From the IMG/VR virus record IMGVR_UViG_3300042197_004918, positions 109,818 to 173,817 of that record: a DNA stretch of 64,000 nucleotides; one strand, written 5' to 3'. The notes beneath the pieces are model-generated. The model did no database searches. It was not told the origin of the DNA and saw nothing but the letters and a program-made list of their open reading frames with translations. This DNA is from a virus. This document shows, in pieces, positions 15,864 through 22,308 of the stretch (positions are counted from its first letter, which is position 1; each line of letters begins with the position of its first letter). The translations under genes and the position numbers were made by a program.

Positions 15864-15943
15864 GTTCAGTTGATGAAAATCGTAGGGAAACATCTGGGAC
15901 GAAAATCTCGGTTTTGTAGGTTCGACTCCTACACTGAACACCA
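15864..15943 (+). tRNA. atypical tRNA, anticodon uncertain
   Basis: Acceptor GTTCAGT/ACTGAAC, good T-arm (TTCGACT) and CCA. The anticodon stem CTGGG/CTCGG leaves an 8-nt loop ACGAAAAT (or 6 nt if A-T pairs), so the decoding triplet could be GAA or CGA. No U33 is placed normally. Confidence 0.6.
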
Positions 15944-15947
15944 TAAT

Positions 15948-16022
15948 GGTCACGTAGCCCAATTGGCAGGAGGCGCAACGTCGAGAACGTTGACAGTGTG
16001 AGTTCAAATCTCACCGTGACTA
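15948..16022 (+). tRNA. tRNA-Leu(GAG) with C33
   Basis: Acceptor GGTCACG/CGTGACT, anticodon stem CAACG/CGTTG with loop TCGAGAA, placing C instead of T at position 33. Same D-arm type (GTAGCCCAATTGG) as the TAA and TAG Leu tRNAs. Tail A-CC-G, CCA incomplete. Confidence 0.75.
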
Positions 16023-16031
16023 CCGTATTTT

Positions 16032-16119
16032 GGGCAAGTATCCAAATGGTGAAGGAGACTGACTGTAAATCAGTTGCCATGTGCTAAACTTACAGGTTCG
16101 AGTCCTGTCTTGCCCACCA
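16032..16119 (+). tRNA. tRNA-Tyr(GTA), copy 1
   Basis: Acceptor GGGCAAG/CTTGCCC, anticodon stem ACTGA/TCAGT with loop CTGTAAA, long variable arm as expected for bacterial Tyr, CCA encoded. Confidence 0.93.
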
Positions 16120-16324
16120 AACATCAAGCTCCCTTGAATTACACAACCTATGCATGGGTCAACGAAATGGTGTATTAACCGATTGGCTCGGTCGGCCTCT
16201 GATGTCTTTGATTTAAACAGACTAGCGTTTTCGGCTAGCCTGGCAGAGTGAGATAGATACCGTAGTAGGGCACGAGGCGGAGAACATCAGTGAAATCCTC
16301 ACAAAACCATTTCGTAAGTATAAT
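16120..16324 (+). other. structured spacer
   Basis: 205 nt without tRNA or ORF. ACATCA/TGATGT and TACAC/GTGTA nest around inner helices, and CTAGC-GTTTTCG-GCTAG forms a separate hairpin. Probably transcribed with the tRNAs. Confidence 0.4.
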
Positions 16325-16402
16325 GGCTACGTAGCCCAATTGGAAGGAGGCGTCTCATTTAAAACGAGAACAGTGCAGGTTCGAGTCCTGTCGTAGCTAC
16401 CA
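16325..16402 (+). tRNA. tRNA-Leu(TAA)
   Basis: Acceptor GGCTACG/CGTAGCT, anticodon loop TTTAAAA on stem TCTCA/CGAGA (one A-C mismatch next to the loop), T-arm GCAGG-TTCGAGT-CCTGT, CCA encoded. Confidence 0.85.
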
Positions 16403-16606
16403 TTTTTGATTTCGGGTGTATATGACACAACGAATTACGTATATTTGTGTCAAAATGTGGAATGGATTGGGCACGAAACTCCGAATTGCACTGACCAATC
16501 ACACTCGAATTTTGAATCTATGTTGGGGCACGGTAGGCTCCGATGTAAGTAGAGGTCGCGGGTGGTGCCCTCGGATGGGTTCAAGTCCCAGACCACCAAA
16601 TTTCAT
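16403..16606 (+). other. spacer with tRNA-like acceptor/T-arm fragment
   Basis: No ORF. At 16561-16597 GGTGGT pairs with ACCACC around GGG-TTCAAGT-CCC, i.e. an acceptor stem joined straight to a T-arm; GGGGCAC/GTGCCCT (16525-16571) is an alternative 7-bp pairing. Likely tRNA remnant. Confidence 0.4.
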
Positions 16607-16681
16607 AGGGATATAGCTCAATGGCGGAGCAACACAATGACATTGTGAAGGTTGCTGGTTCAAGTCCAGTTATCCCTACCA
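16607..16681 (+). tRNA. tRNA-Val(GAC)
   Basis: Acceptor AGGGATA/TATCCCT, TAGCTCAATGG D-arm, anticodon loop ATGACAT, T-loop TTCAAGT, CCA encoded. Confidence 0.85.
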
Positions 16682-16933
16682 GATTGAAGAAAATTGTGCT
16701 AGATTTAAGCGGTAAACGTAACCGGCTCTCCTAAAGGAAGGGAAATTTTAAATCACTTCAACATTTTGTAGATGAGCGGTGGAGAAGTGCCACTAGAACA
16801 TGAGTAGTGCGTAAATAGGTGTGTGATGTCCCGACAGTGGAATAAACGGAAACGGCCGTAACAACGGTGTAGCCGCCACGACGTAGAAAATACGCCATGA
16901 AGATTAAATTCTTTCCATCTACAATCCCTTTAT
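16682..16933 (+). other. structured spacer
   Basis: 252 nt without ORF or tRNA. Several GC-rich inverted repeats can be read (for example ACGG...CCGT around 16850). Nothing recognisable by family. Confidence 0.4.
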
Positions 16934-17010
16934 GGTCACGTAGCCCAACGGCAGGAGGCGGGAGTCTTAGAAGCTCTACAGTGGGGGTTCAAATCCCTCC
17001 GTGACCACCA
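16934..17010 (+). tRNA. tRNA-Leu(TAG)
   Basis: Acceptor GGTCACG/CGTGACC, anticodon stem GGAGT/GCTCT with loop CTTAGAA, CCA encoded. Its 3' half also encodes, on the other strand, the C-terminus of the HNH protein. Confidence 0.88.
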
Positions 17011-17431
17011 TTTTGTTTTTTCTTCTCCAGTTTGGTGTTATGGAATGGCAATTAGGACATAGAAGTTTTAAGTTTTGGTTTTGATTATTTTTCTTGTTTC
17101 CATCCACATGATGAACCTCAAGCGTTATTGGTTCTCCCAACCAATCCGCAGTCGAGCATCGTTCGCATTTTAATCCTCTCTCTTTAATGAGACAGTTTCT
17201 ACGAGCGGTTGCGGAAGAATAATCTTCTAAAGATTTCAAAGATTTACCCTTATTCCACAGTTGATGTGAAAAATGACTTATATCAAGATTCAATCGTTCA
17301 ATATGAAGTTTAACGGACCCCTGAGTCCCGCCGGCTTGAACTAATCCAAGATTTTTCAAAACTTGACTATAAGCACGACTTTTGGAAACAGCAACTTTTA
17401 ATTCTTCGTCTGAGTATGTTCTTTTTTTCAT
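16976..17431 (-). CDS. HNH homing endonuclease, antisense, ending inside tRNA-Leu
   Basis: 151 residues from ATG 17431, which follows a TATTTAT box by 4 nt. CERCSTADW, then LEVHHVDGNKKNNQNQNLKLLCPNCHS gives a complete HNH motif with the second zinc CxxC. The N-terminal part (YSDEELKVAVSKSRAYSQVLKNLGL) is a helix-turn-helix-like DNA-binding segment. The final residues (VTEGFEPPL) are the antisense translation of the tRNA-Leu(TAG) T-arm and anticodon region, and the stop codon lies in the tRNA. Freestanding endonuclease of the kind that drives gene mobility. Confidence 0.88.
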   Translation of the reverse strand: MKKRTYSDEELKVAVSKSRAYSQVLKNLGLVQAGGTQGSVKLHIERLNLDISHFSHQLWNKGKSLKSLEDYSSATARRNCLIKERGLKCERCSTADWLGEPITLEVHHVDGNKKNNQNQNLKLLCPNCHSITPNWRRKNKMVVTEGFEPPL

Positions 17432-17435
17432 ATCA

Positions 17436-17442
17436 ATAAATA
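17436..17442 (-). promoter_or_regulatory. TATTTAT box of the HNH gene
   Basis: Minus-strand TATTTAT, 4 nt before ATG 17431. Confidence 0.45.
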
Positions 17443-17487
17443 TGAAACGGTAGACGAATAACACAATATTTATGTGTCAACCATTTT

Positions 17488-17731
17488 GAAAACGTGAGCG
17501 TGATAAAACGCAATGGGAACTAGACCACAACGAACCGGGAAGAAATGAAAGGTCGATAAACTATAGTTCTCATGTCGATTGAGGCGGTGCGATAATCCGA
17601 TGGCGAGCGGACGCTCGTTGTGATTGGAAACAATCATACTATGGGGAACTAAGCGGTGATATATCACAAGGCACCCATAGCGCAGGGCCAGTCTTAGACA
17701 CATACGGGTCCGAACCCCGTCGTTTTCACCA
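17488..17731 (+). tRNA. interrupted tRNA with ~150-nt insert in anticodon loop
   Basis: 5' acceptor GAAAACG (17488-17494), D-stem GCG/CGC and anticodon stem ATGGG (17513-17517). 3' anticodon stem CCCAT (17674-17678), a 25-nt variable region, T-arm ACGGG-TCCGAAC-CCCGT, acceptor CGTTTTC, A73 and CCA at 17729-17731. Spacing of T-arm, acceptor and CCA is exactly canonical. The ~150-nt insert between the two anticodon half-stems carries helix GAACTA/TAGTTC, as a group I-type intron core would, but I could not trace a full P3-P9 core. Amino acid cannot be assigned. Confidence 0.5.
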
Positions 17732-17740
17732 TTTTGAAGT

Positions 17741-17785
17741 AGTAGGCTTAGAAGCAGCCATCTTTAATCAGCGAATCGAAACGCT
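17741..17785 (+). ncRNA. 23S rRNA GTPase-centre-like element, copy 1
   Basis: 17745-17762 reads GGCTTAGAAGCAGCCATC, identical to the universally conserved helix 43 segment of 23S rRNA (E. coli ~1062-1079, thiostrepton loop with A1067). It is followed by TTTAA and a hairpin CAGCG-AATCGAAA-CGCTG where helix 44 would be. The rest of the rRNA is absent. Confidence 0.6.
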
Positions 17786-17969
17786 GGCGACGACGCCTCC
17801 GTGCAACACCGACATTACGATTGGATGTTGTGAACGAGGTGATACATAAGAAGATATAGAGAGATAATAGTCTTGTGTATTGCCGTCCAGTATCTCCGCA
17901 GAAAGTAAACGGATACTCCGTAACTGGTAAGGTCCAATTATTCCTTGGCGTAAAAGCAGACTTCAATAT
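17786..17969 (+). other. spacer RNA downstream of GTPase-centre-like copy 1
   Basis: About 180 nt without ORF or tRNA between the 23S-like element and tRNA-Pro; hairpins such as GGATACT-CCGTAACT can be drawn but no family is recognised. Confidence 0.35.
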
Positions 17970-18044
17970 CCATCCGTCGCCTAACTTGGTATGGCATCTC
18001 ATTTGGGGTGAGAAATAATCTCGGTTCAAATCCGGGCGGGTGGA
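17970..18044 (+). tRNA. tRNA-Pro(TGG), copy 2
   Basis: Acceptor CCATCCG/CGGGTGG, anticodon stem TCTCA/TGAGA with loop TTTGGGG, T-arm CTCGG-TTCAAAT-CCGGG. Tail A-CC-T, CCA incomplete. Confidence 0.85.
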
Positions 18045-18058
18045 CCTGATTAGAAGAA

Positions 18059-18100
18059 AGTAGGCTTAGAAGCAGCCATCTTTTAAAAAGTGACGAGTGG
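18059..18100 (+). ncRNA. 23S rRNA GTPase-centre-like element, copy 2
   Basis: The first 25 nt (18059-18083) are identical to copy 1 at 17741, including the 18-nt helix 43 match; sequence then diverges (TTTTAAAAAGTGACG). A CGTAAC stretch occurs 50 nt on (18131), where a helix-44-like loop might be. Confidence 0.55.
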
Positions 18101-18320
18101 AAAAAGTATCTGTTGCAACAGAGAAATAAGCGTAACGGGTTTGTCAAGTCCCCGACGTATAACCACAGGGAATATAAATCCAAAAAACGATGTAAATAGT
18201 TACGGTGGGACAAGCAAGGTTGACCAACTAATGTAGAATAACGAGTGTCTAAGGGGTTCTACAAATGACTATTTTACCCTTTAACAGTCTTTGGCGTCAT
18301 AGCATACTTCTAATCTTTAT
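18101..18320 (+). other. spacer RNA
   Basis: 220 nt between the second 23S-like element and tRNA-Trp. TCTGTTGCAACAGA is a perfect hairpin; no tRNA, ORF or family recognised otherwise. Confidence 0.35.
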
Positions 18321-18391
18321 AGCGTGGCTACTGGGTAGTGCGGAAACTCCAAATCTCTGCTTCGTCGGTTCGATTCCGACTCACGCTGCCA
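18321..18391 (+). tRNA. tRNA-Trp(CCA)
   Basis: Acceptor AGCGTGG/TCACGCT with G73 as in Trp tRNAs, anticodon loop CTCCAAA on stem GGAAA/TCTCT (one mismatch), T-arm GTCGG-TTCGATT-CCGAC, CCA encoded. Confidence 0.8.
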
Positions 18392-18422
18392 GTGGTGTCA
18401 GTAACACAAAACTATTGATTAT

Positions 18423-18536
18423 CGCAGTTAGGGCAAAGATACGAGCCGCCACGGTATGGACTGTGGAGGGGTGTGTGAGACGAGATTTGACGCTGGAATC
18501 TATCACTGTTAACAGGTTAAAGTCCTGTAGCTGCGA
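18423..18536 (+). tRNA. tRNA-like gene with 45-nt variable region
   Basis: CGCAGTT/AGCTGCG acceptor, D-stem GGC/GCC, anticodon stem CCACG/TGTGG with an 8-nt loop GTATGGAC, then ~45 nt before a canonical T-arm ACAGG-TTAAAGT-CCTGT and A73; tail CC-T. Either a degenerate tRNA or one with an expanded loop and inserted variable domain. Anticodon not assignable. Confidence 0.4.
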
Positions 18537-18546
18537 CCTTAATTTT

Positions 18547-18619
18547 CGGGATGTAATGTCAGTGGCAGACGGCCGAGCCTGGAACTCGGAGGTCGCAGGT
18601 TCGAGTCCTGTCATCCCGA
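18547..18619 (+). tRNA. tRNA, probably Pro(TGG), with C33
   Basis: Acceptor CGGGATG/CATCCCG, anticodon stem CCGAG/CTCGG with loop CCTGGAA; centred triplet is TGG, preceded by C at 33. C1-G72 and A73 fit Pro. T-loop TTCGAGT; tail A-CC-G. Confidence 0.65.
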
Positions 18620-18686
18620 CCGTGTGAGTGTGCATACAGAACTAATCGGGACAAATGCCGAAAAGTAATCCGAGTTCACATATAAT

Positions 18687-18758
18687 GGTCTGTTCGTCTA
18701 TCGGCTAGGACGATGCCCTTTCAAGGCGTAAAGATGGGTTCGATTCCCATACGGACTA
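18687..18758 (+). tRNA. tRNA-Glu(TTC), CCA not encoded
   Basis: Acceptor GGTCTGT/ACGGACT, TTCGTCTATCGG D-arm typical of Glu, anticodon loop CTTTCAA, T-arm ATGGG-TTCGATT-CCCAT. A73 followed by CAG. Confidence 0.92.
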
Positions 18759-19018
18759 CAGTTTAACACGGTCGATCTATAGCGGGTGTAGAAATACATC
18801 TGAGGAAGTTCGCGCCACTAAAGCAGTTGATTGGGAGAATCGGCCGAGAGCAGAAATGCCGGTCGCAAAGACAGCCGATTCGTTAATACCACACAATAAG
18901 TGCAAGCCAAACAGAGCCGAGGGTAGTGCTTCCCGTTATGGTAGGCTCGGGTTGGTGCATAGTCAAATTATAGAATAAAACAGAAGCGCGGCTACATGAT
19001 ATGTTAAACCATTTTTGA
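18759..19018 (+). other. structured spacer
   Basis: 260 nt without ORF or tRNA. GCCGAGGGTAG...GTAGGCTCGGG and GATTGGGAGAATC-type inverted repeats suggest folded RNA. No family recognised. Confidence 0.4.
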
Positions 19019-19047
19019 TTGACTTGTCGTTTGAGATGTCCTATCAT
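19019..19047 (+). promoter_or_regulatory. sigma70-type promoter, leaderless configuration
   Basis: TTGACT (19019-19024), 17-nt spacer, TATCAT (19042-19047), 6 nt to ATG 19054. Confidence 0.75.
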
Positions 19048-19053
19048 TTTATT

Positions 19054-19293
19054 ATGAATACTTCATCTATTGCAGAAACTTGTTCTTTTTGTAAAAACCC
19101 GGCTGCAGGATACAATATCATGGGAGATTTTTGCAGTGGACATAAAGAACTGTTTGTCAGAGATTGGACAAAACAGACTTTGTATGACCTATTACTTGAA
19201 TACCCGAATGAACGGGTGGATGGTTTGGTGAAGTTGTTCAATGGATATAAAAACTTCACAACACGCTGGCCCGATGGTAATATCGTTGGATGA
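19054..19293 (+). CDS. hypothetical protein with zinc-like site
   Basis: 79 residues from ATG 19054. CSFCKNP ... DFCSGH gives a CxxC/CxxH metal site near the N-terminus. Overlaps the next gene by 4 nt. It interrupts the tRNA array together with the following gene. Confidence 0.65.
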   Translation: MNTSSIAETCSFCKNPAAGYNIMGDFCSGHKELFVRDWTKQTLYDLLLEYPNERVDGLVKLFNGYKNFTTRWPDGNIVG

Positions 19294-19802
19294 AGAAATA
19301 TCAAATGTATCTCAACGTAGGGGATTGGTCTGGTGATGGTCACGAAAAACACGACCGAGTTTTGGTTGAATCCAACCTTCCGGTTGCCGACGTCCAACAG
19401 GCATACAAGGATTCTTGTAAGTTGACCGGAGTTCAACTCAACGGTAATGAAGATTATACCGGTATTAAACGCGATTGGATGGCCGCTAGAGAAGTCCAGC
19501 TTCTCACCGAGTATGAGGAATCAAAAATTACTCCAAAACAATTTGAAGTGTTACAAAAACACGGATTGAAGTCGAAAATGATAGCCAAGTGGAACGGAGA
19601 AGATGATGCCGAAGAAACTGCTGAAGGTGGATATTATATCTACGGTGTCGATGCGTATGTCAAATTTTGGATATGGTTCACATCACTCTCCAACAAAAAA
19701 CTAAAAATTACCGAAATTCCTGACGATGAAAACATCCCCAATATCAACGGATACTGGGATAAAAATCTCAACGCGGGATTTGGATATGGAATTTATTCTT
19801 AA
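19290..19802 (+). CDS. hypothetical protein
   Basis: 170 residues, soluble alpha/beta. MKKYQMYLNVGDWSGDGH and a central segment TEYEESKITPKQFEVLQKHG can be noted; no family recognised. Ends 5 nt before tRNA-Leu(CAA) copy 2. Confidence 0.6.
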   Translation: MKKYQMYLNVGDWSGDGHEKHDRVLVESNLPVADVQQAYKDSCKLTGVQLNGNEDYTGIKRDWMAAREVQLLTEYEESKITPKQFEVLQKHGLKSKMIAKWNGEDDAEETAEGGYYIYGVDAYVKFWIWFTSLSNKKLKITEIPDDENIPNINGYWDKNLNAGFGYGIYS

Positions 19803-19807
19803 CTAAT

Positions 19808-19884
19808 GGTCAAGTGATGTAATTGGAAAACATCGTTTACTCAAAATAAACGTTTTGTGGGTTCAACTCCCATCTTGACTACCA
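19808..19884 (+). tRNA. tRNA-Leu(CAA), copy 2
   Basis: Acceptor GGTCAAG/CTTGACT, anticodon stem GTTTA/TAAAC with loop CTCAAAA, CCA encoded. D-arm identical to copy 1 at 15788 (TGATGTAATTGG). Confidence 0.82.
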
Positions 19885-20503
19885 ATTTCTTTGCTCGTCG
19901 GTAGTTTCGTCCGTTCTCAAGTCCGACCTTTTTAAGAGCTTGGTGGATATTTTCCGAAGATTTTAACGATTCAATCAACTCTTCATCAGAAACATTTCTT
20001 TTGATTTTATTTCTTCCACCATAAGTGGGTGTTATGGAATGACAGTTCGGACACAACAATCTTAGATTTTCACGAGTATTGTTTCTTCTGTCTCCGTTAA
20101 TATGGTCTAATTGAAGAGACAGTTTAACCCCATTCCAACTATCAATTCCACACAAACATTTGTCGGATTGTTCAGATGAAATCAAAGATTTGATAACGTT
20201 TTTACTTAAAAGTTCAAATGGAGTTTTGGAAATTCTATCGTCTAAAGATTTCCGAGAAGCTATAACCGCCTTAATTCTATCATCGTTTGTAAAAACTTTT
20301 CGTCTTGAGTCAAACCCCGAAACGAATCCTCTGCCGGGGGATGATTTACCTGTCAAGGTTTTAGACACCTTTTCGTTTATCTCCTTTCTCTTATTTTTGG
20401 TTGCAAACGACCTAGAACATTTAATAGAACAGAATCGTCCGCTTCCAATAATAATTGAAAAGTCGGAATTACAATTTTCACAAGATTTTATCACAGAGTT
20501 CAT
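19841..20503 (-). CDS. HNH homing endonuclease, antisense, ending inside tRNA-Leu
   Basis: 220 residues from ATG 20503, 6 nt after a TATTTAT box. N-terminal zinc finger CENCNSDF ... CSIKC, then NUMOD-like basic helices, an HNH core LQLDHINGDRRNNTRENLRLLCPNCHS and a C-terminal helix-turn-helix segment (SDEELIESLKSSENIHQALKKVGL) like the one at the N-terminus of the 16976 protein. The last ~14 residues (VVKMGVEPTKRLF) are read from the antisense of tRNA-Leu(CAA). A nuclease cutting tRNA-Leu alleles that lack the insert is the natural guess. Confidence 0.88.
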   Translation of the reverse strand: MNSVIKSCENCNSDFSIIIGSGRFCSIKCSRSFATKNKRKEINEKVSKTLTGKSSPGRGFVSGFDSRRKVFTNDDRIKAVIASRKSLDDRISKTPFELLSKNVIKSLISSEQSDKCLCGIDSWNGVKLSLQLDHINGDRRNNTRENLRLLCPNCHSITPTYGGRNKIKRNVSDEELIESLKSSENIHQALKKVGLENGRNYRRAKKLVVKMGVEPTKRLF

Positions 20504-20509
20504 ATAGAC

Positions 20510-20516
20510 ATAAATA
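20510..20516 (-). promoter_or_regulatory. TATTTAT box of the second HNH gene
   Basis: Minus-strand TATTTAT, 6 nt before ATG 20503. Confidence 0.45.
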
Positions 20517-20547
20517 TATCTCTGTAGGTTCAAAAGCAAAAATATTT

Positions 20548-20623
20548 GCGGATGTAGCTCAACTGGCAGAGCGCTTGCCTTCCAAGCAGGCTGTTGTGGG
20601 TTCAACTCCCATCATCCGCTCCA
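20548..20623 (+). tRNA. tRNA-Gly(TCC)
   Basis: Acceptor GCGGATG/CATCCGC, TAGCTCAACTGG D-arm, anticodon stem CTTGC/GCAGG with loop CTTCCAA, CCA encoded; its final A is the A of the next gene's ATG. Confidence 0.93.
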
Positions 20624-20790
20624 TGAATACTAATCAGAAACGAATTAAACACGAGGAGGATTACATAAACTTCCTCGAAAAACGTCTCGGTAGTATGAAT
20701 TTCAAAAGGAATTCTTCTCCGGAAGAAATTGAAAAAACTGAAGCAAAACTCAAGAAAGCAAAGTTGGTTTTGAGAGTTTTGAAGAAGTAA
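20623..20790 (+). CDS. small basic coiled-coil protein starting in tRNA CCA
   Basis: 55 residues (MNTNQKRIKHEEDYINFLEK...). Lys/Glu-rich helix. The ATG overlaps the CCA end of tRNA-Gly (CCATG), so there is no leader of its own. Function unknown. Confidence 0.6.
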   Translation: MNTNQKRIKHEEDYINFLEKRLGSMNFKRNSSPEEIEKTEAKLKKAKLVLRVLKK

Positions 20791-20793
20791 ATT

Positions 20794-20881
20794 GGACGGT
20801 TATCCCGTAGGGGTAGCGGTACGCGCTGTAAACGCGTTGCCTTAACAGGCTCGGGTGGTTCAACTCCATCACCGTCCACCA
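20794..20881 (+). tRNA. tRNA-Tyr(GTA), copy 2
   Basis: Acceptor GGACGGT/ACCGTCC, anticodon stem ACGCG/CGCGT with loop CTGTAAA, long variable arm, CCA encoded and shared with the ATG at 20881. Confidence 0.93.
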
Positions 20882-21018
20882 TGAAAAAAATAAATCGCCT
20901 AAACGAACCTAAGAAAGATAAAACAAAGGTGAGGGTTCCTCAATGGACTCTGGCACTGATGGTTGCTGGTGTGATAAGTAAGGATTCGGTCGTTGAGACA
21001 TTAAAACAATCAAAGTGA
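20881..21018 (+). CDS. small protein starting in tRNA CCA
   Basis: 45 residues (MKKINRLNEPKKDKTKVRV...): basic N-terminus then a hydrophobic helix LALMVAGVISKDSVVETL. Start codon is the last base of tRNA-Tyr plus TG. Unknown. Confidence 0.55.
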   Translation: MKKINRLNEPKKDKTKVRVPQWTLALMVAGVISKDSVVETLKQSK

Positions 21019-21038
21019 GACTTTATCTAAGTAGTGAC

Positions 21039-21045
21039 TATTTAT
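21039..21045 (+). promoter_or_regulatory. TATTTAT box, 4 nt before start codon
   Basis: Precedes the lipoprotein gene at 21050. Confidence 0.45.
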
Positions 21046-21049
21046 AGTT

Positions 21050-21619
21050 ATGAACAGATTCAAGTTTCTTTCGGTATTTCTTTTAACTTCGTTAATCCTC
21101 TTAACGTCGGTATTTTTTACTGGATGTGAGAACGGGTCCGCTCAAACATCGACAAAGTTACCGTCAGCTCCTTCAAAGGTTTATACAGCGGATGAGCTGC
21201 AAAATTTAATGTTTAAAAACGGTATAAACACCGGAACATTCTTACTTGCCGACAAAAACTACGTATTAACTACAAGGGAGTGGATTAGGTCTGACTTTTC
21301 CCGTGGTCTGACAGCATTTCAGTTTCAGATGGGGATAGACAAGTGGGTGGCTGAAACAAATGATTGTGATAAATTCGCCACTGCTGCGACATTTTATGCT
21401 AAGTGGCTGAGTCATTCATCCCCGAACAGAAATGTTAGAGCATCCCTCGCTTTTGGTGAACTGCACTATTCGAGGGAGAGTGACGGACGTGCCCACGCTA
21501 TAAATTTCTTCGTAGTTAATGAAGGGGAACTCAAACTCGTGTTCTATGAACCACAAAATCATAAAATCGTGAATTTGACCAAGGGTGAACAATTTAGTGT
21601 ATTCTTCTGGAGACTATGA
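21050..21619 (+). CDS. lipoprotein with transglutaminase/papain-like core
   Basis: 189 residues. Signal peptide with a run of Leu/Ser/Val and lipobox-like FFTGC (Cys26), so an envelope lipoprotein. The mature part holds ETNDCDKFATAA, GRAHAINFFV and FYEPQN, matching the Cys-His-(Gln/Asn) order of papain/transglutaminase-like folds. A cell-wall or envelope role during infection is inferred. Stop overlaps a second, tiny lipoprotein gene (ATGA). Confidence 0.75.
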   Translation: MNRFKFLSVFLLTSLILLTSVFFTGCENGSAQTSTKLPSAPSKVYTADELQNLMFKNGINTGTFLLADKNYVLTTREWIRSDFSRGLTAFQFQMGIDKWVAETNDCDKFATAATFYAKWLSHSSPNRNVRASLAFGELHYSRESDGRAHAINFFVVNEGELKLVFYEPQNHKIVNLTKGEQFSVFFWRL

Positions 21620-21738
21620 AAAAACTCATTTTAATAATCGTATTTTCGTCAGTATTGATGGCCTGTAAGACGGCCGACGTGTTTCCACCAAGGAACATCC
21701 CAAAGCCCCCTGTAGAGTTCTCTAGTATTGACAAATAA
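21616..21738 (+). CDS. 40-residue Pro-rich lipoprotein, possible outer-membrane spanin
   Basis: MKKLILIIVFSSVLMAC: a lipoprotein signal with lipobox VLMAC, then a mature peptide of 24 residues with four prolines in FPPRNIPKPP. Size, lipobox and Pro content are those of Rz1-type o-spanins. The partner i-spanin is not adjacent, so this remains a suggestion. The stop region contains the next promoter. Confidence 0.6.
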   Translation: MKKLILIIVFSSVLMACKTADVFPPRNIPKPPVEFSSIDK

Positions 21739-21755
21739 TCAATCTACTGTATAGT
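21728..21755 (+). promoter_or_regulatory. sigma70-type promoter, leaderless configuration
   Basis: TTGACA (21728-21733), 16-nt spacer, TATAGT (21750-21755), 6 nt to ATG 21762. The -35 box lies in the last codons of the lipoprotein gene. Confidence 0.75.
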
Positions 21756-21761
21756 GTTCTT

Positions 21762-22124
21762 ATGGATGAGAACGAAGTATTGAACGAGATTTTTGGTCAG
21801 ACGCCCTTGTGGAAGGGTAAATATAAAATCAAGTGGTGTGAACTGTGTCGGACTTCCATCATCGTGTGTGAAGAGTGTAAGAACAGTTCTTGTAACGGCG
21901 GCGGATGTAAGGAGTGTGACGAAGCATTTTCGTCCTTCGCTAAGGCCAAGACAACCATTGAAGAATATCTCACCGAAGAAGAAATATACGCATACCACAA
22001 AGCGATGTATTTGAAGGAGTTTATACAAACGTCACTCGGTAAGGGTGAAAATGAAATTGACTTTGAACGGATGAATAGAGACGGTGAACTTTCCGAAGTA
22101 ACGCGAAAGATGTTTTTGAAGTAA
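21762..22124 (+). CDS. Cys-cluster protein
   Basis: 120 residues. CELC ... CEECKNSSCNGGGCKEC (26-54) holds eight cysteines, enough for two zinc ions in a treble-clef or RING-like arrangement; the C-terminal half is helical and acidic. Unknown function. Followed by tRNA-Arg 6 nt after the stop. Confidence 0.65.
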   Translation: MDENEVLNEIFGQTPLWKGKYKIKWCELCRTSIIVCEECKNSSCNGGGCKECDEAFSSFAKAKTTIEEYLTEEEIYAYHKAMYLKEFIQTSLGKGENEIDFERMNRDGELSEVTRKMFLK

Positions 22125-22130
22125 TTTAAT

Positions 22131-22203
22131 GGGTCTATGGTGAAATTGGACATCATAGGAGTTTCCTAAACTTTTGTTTCCGGTTCGAGTCCGGATAGAC
22201 CTA
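22131..22203 (+). tRNA. tRNA-Arg(CCT)
   Basis: Acceptor GGGTCTA/TAGACCT, anticodon stem GGAGT/ACTTT with loop TTCCTAA, T-arm TCCGG-TTCGAGT-CCGGA. Tail A-CC-G. Confidence 0.85.
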
Positions 22204-22210
22204 CCGCGCG

Positions 22211-22294
22211 GGTTTCGGTTGGGTGCCCCAAAGGACGGGATTAACTCCGTCAGAGGCCCATGTGGTCGAGGGAGTTGATTGAAACCAACTCCAA
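22211..22294 (+). ncRNA. tRNA-like structured RNA
   Basis: GGTTTCG can pair with TGAAACC (22279-22285); inside are GACGG-GATTAACT-CCGTC (8-nt loop) and, partly exclusive, GGAGTTG-ATTGAAAC-CAACTCC. No T-arm. Possibly a decayed tRNA. Confidence 0.3.
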
Positions 22295-22308
22295 ACCGTT
22301 TTAATTTT

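Noticed and set aside
17741-18100. Remnant of a host rRNA gene
   Set aside because: Only ~40 nt resemble 23S rRNA; flanking sequence does not, and the piece occurs twice. A functional mimic or convergent motif is more likely than a leftover gene.
18265-18627. 120-residue plus-strand ORF over the tRNA array
   Set aside because: It runs through tRNA-Trp, the 18423 tRNA-like gene and tRNA 18547; codon content reflects tRNA sequence (VGSIPTHAAS type). Same for ORFs at 14603-14821, 15790-16080, 17470-18213 and 18381-18635.
18759-19018. RNase P RNA or tmRNA
   Set aside because: GAGGAAGTTCGC resembles the RNase P P4 start only over a few bases; no second P4 strand, and no tmRNA tag ORF was found.
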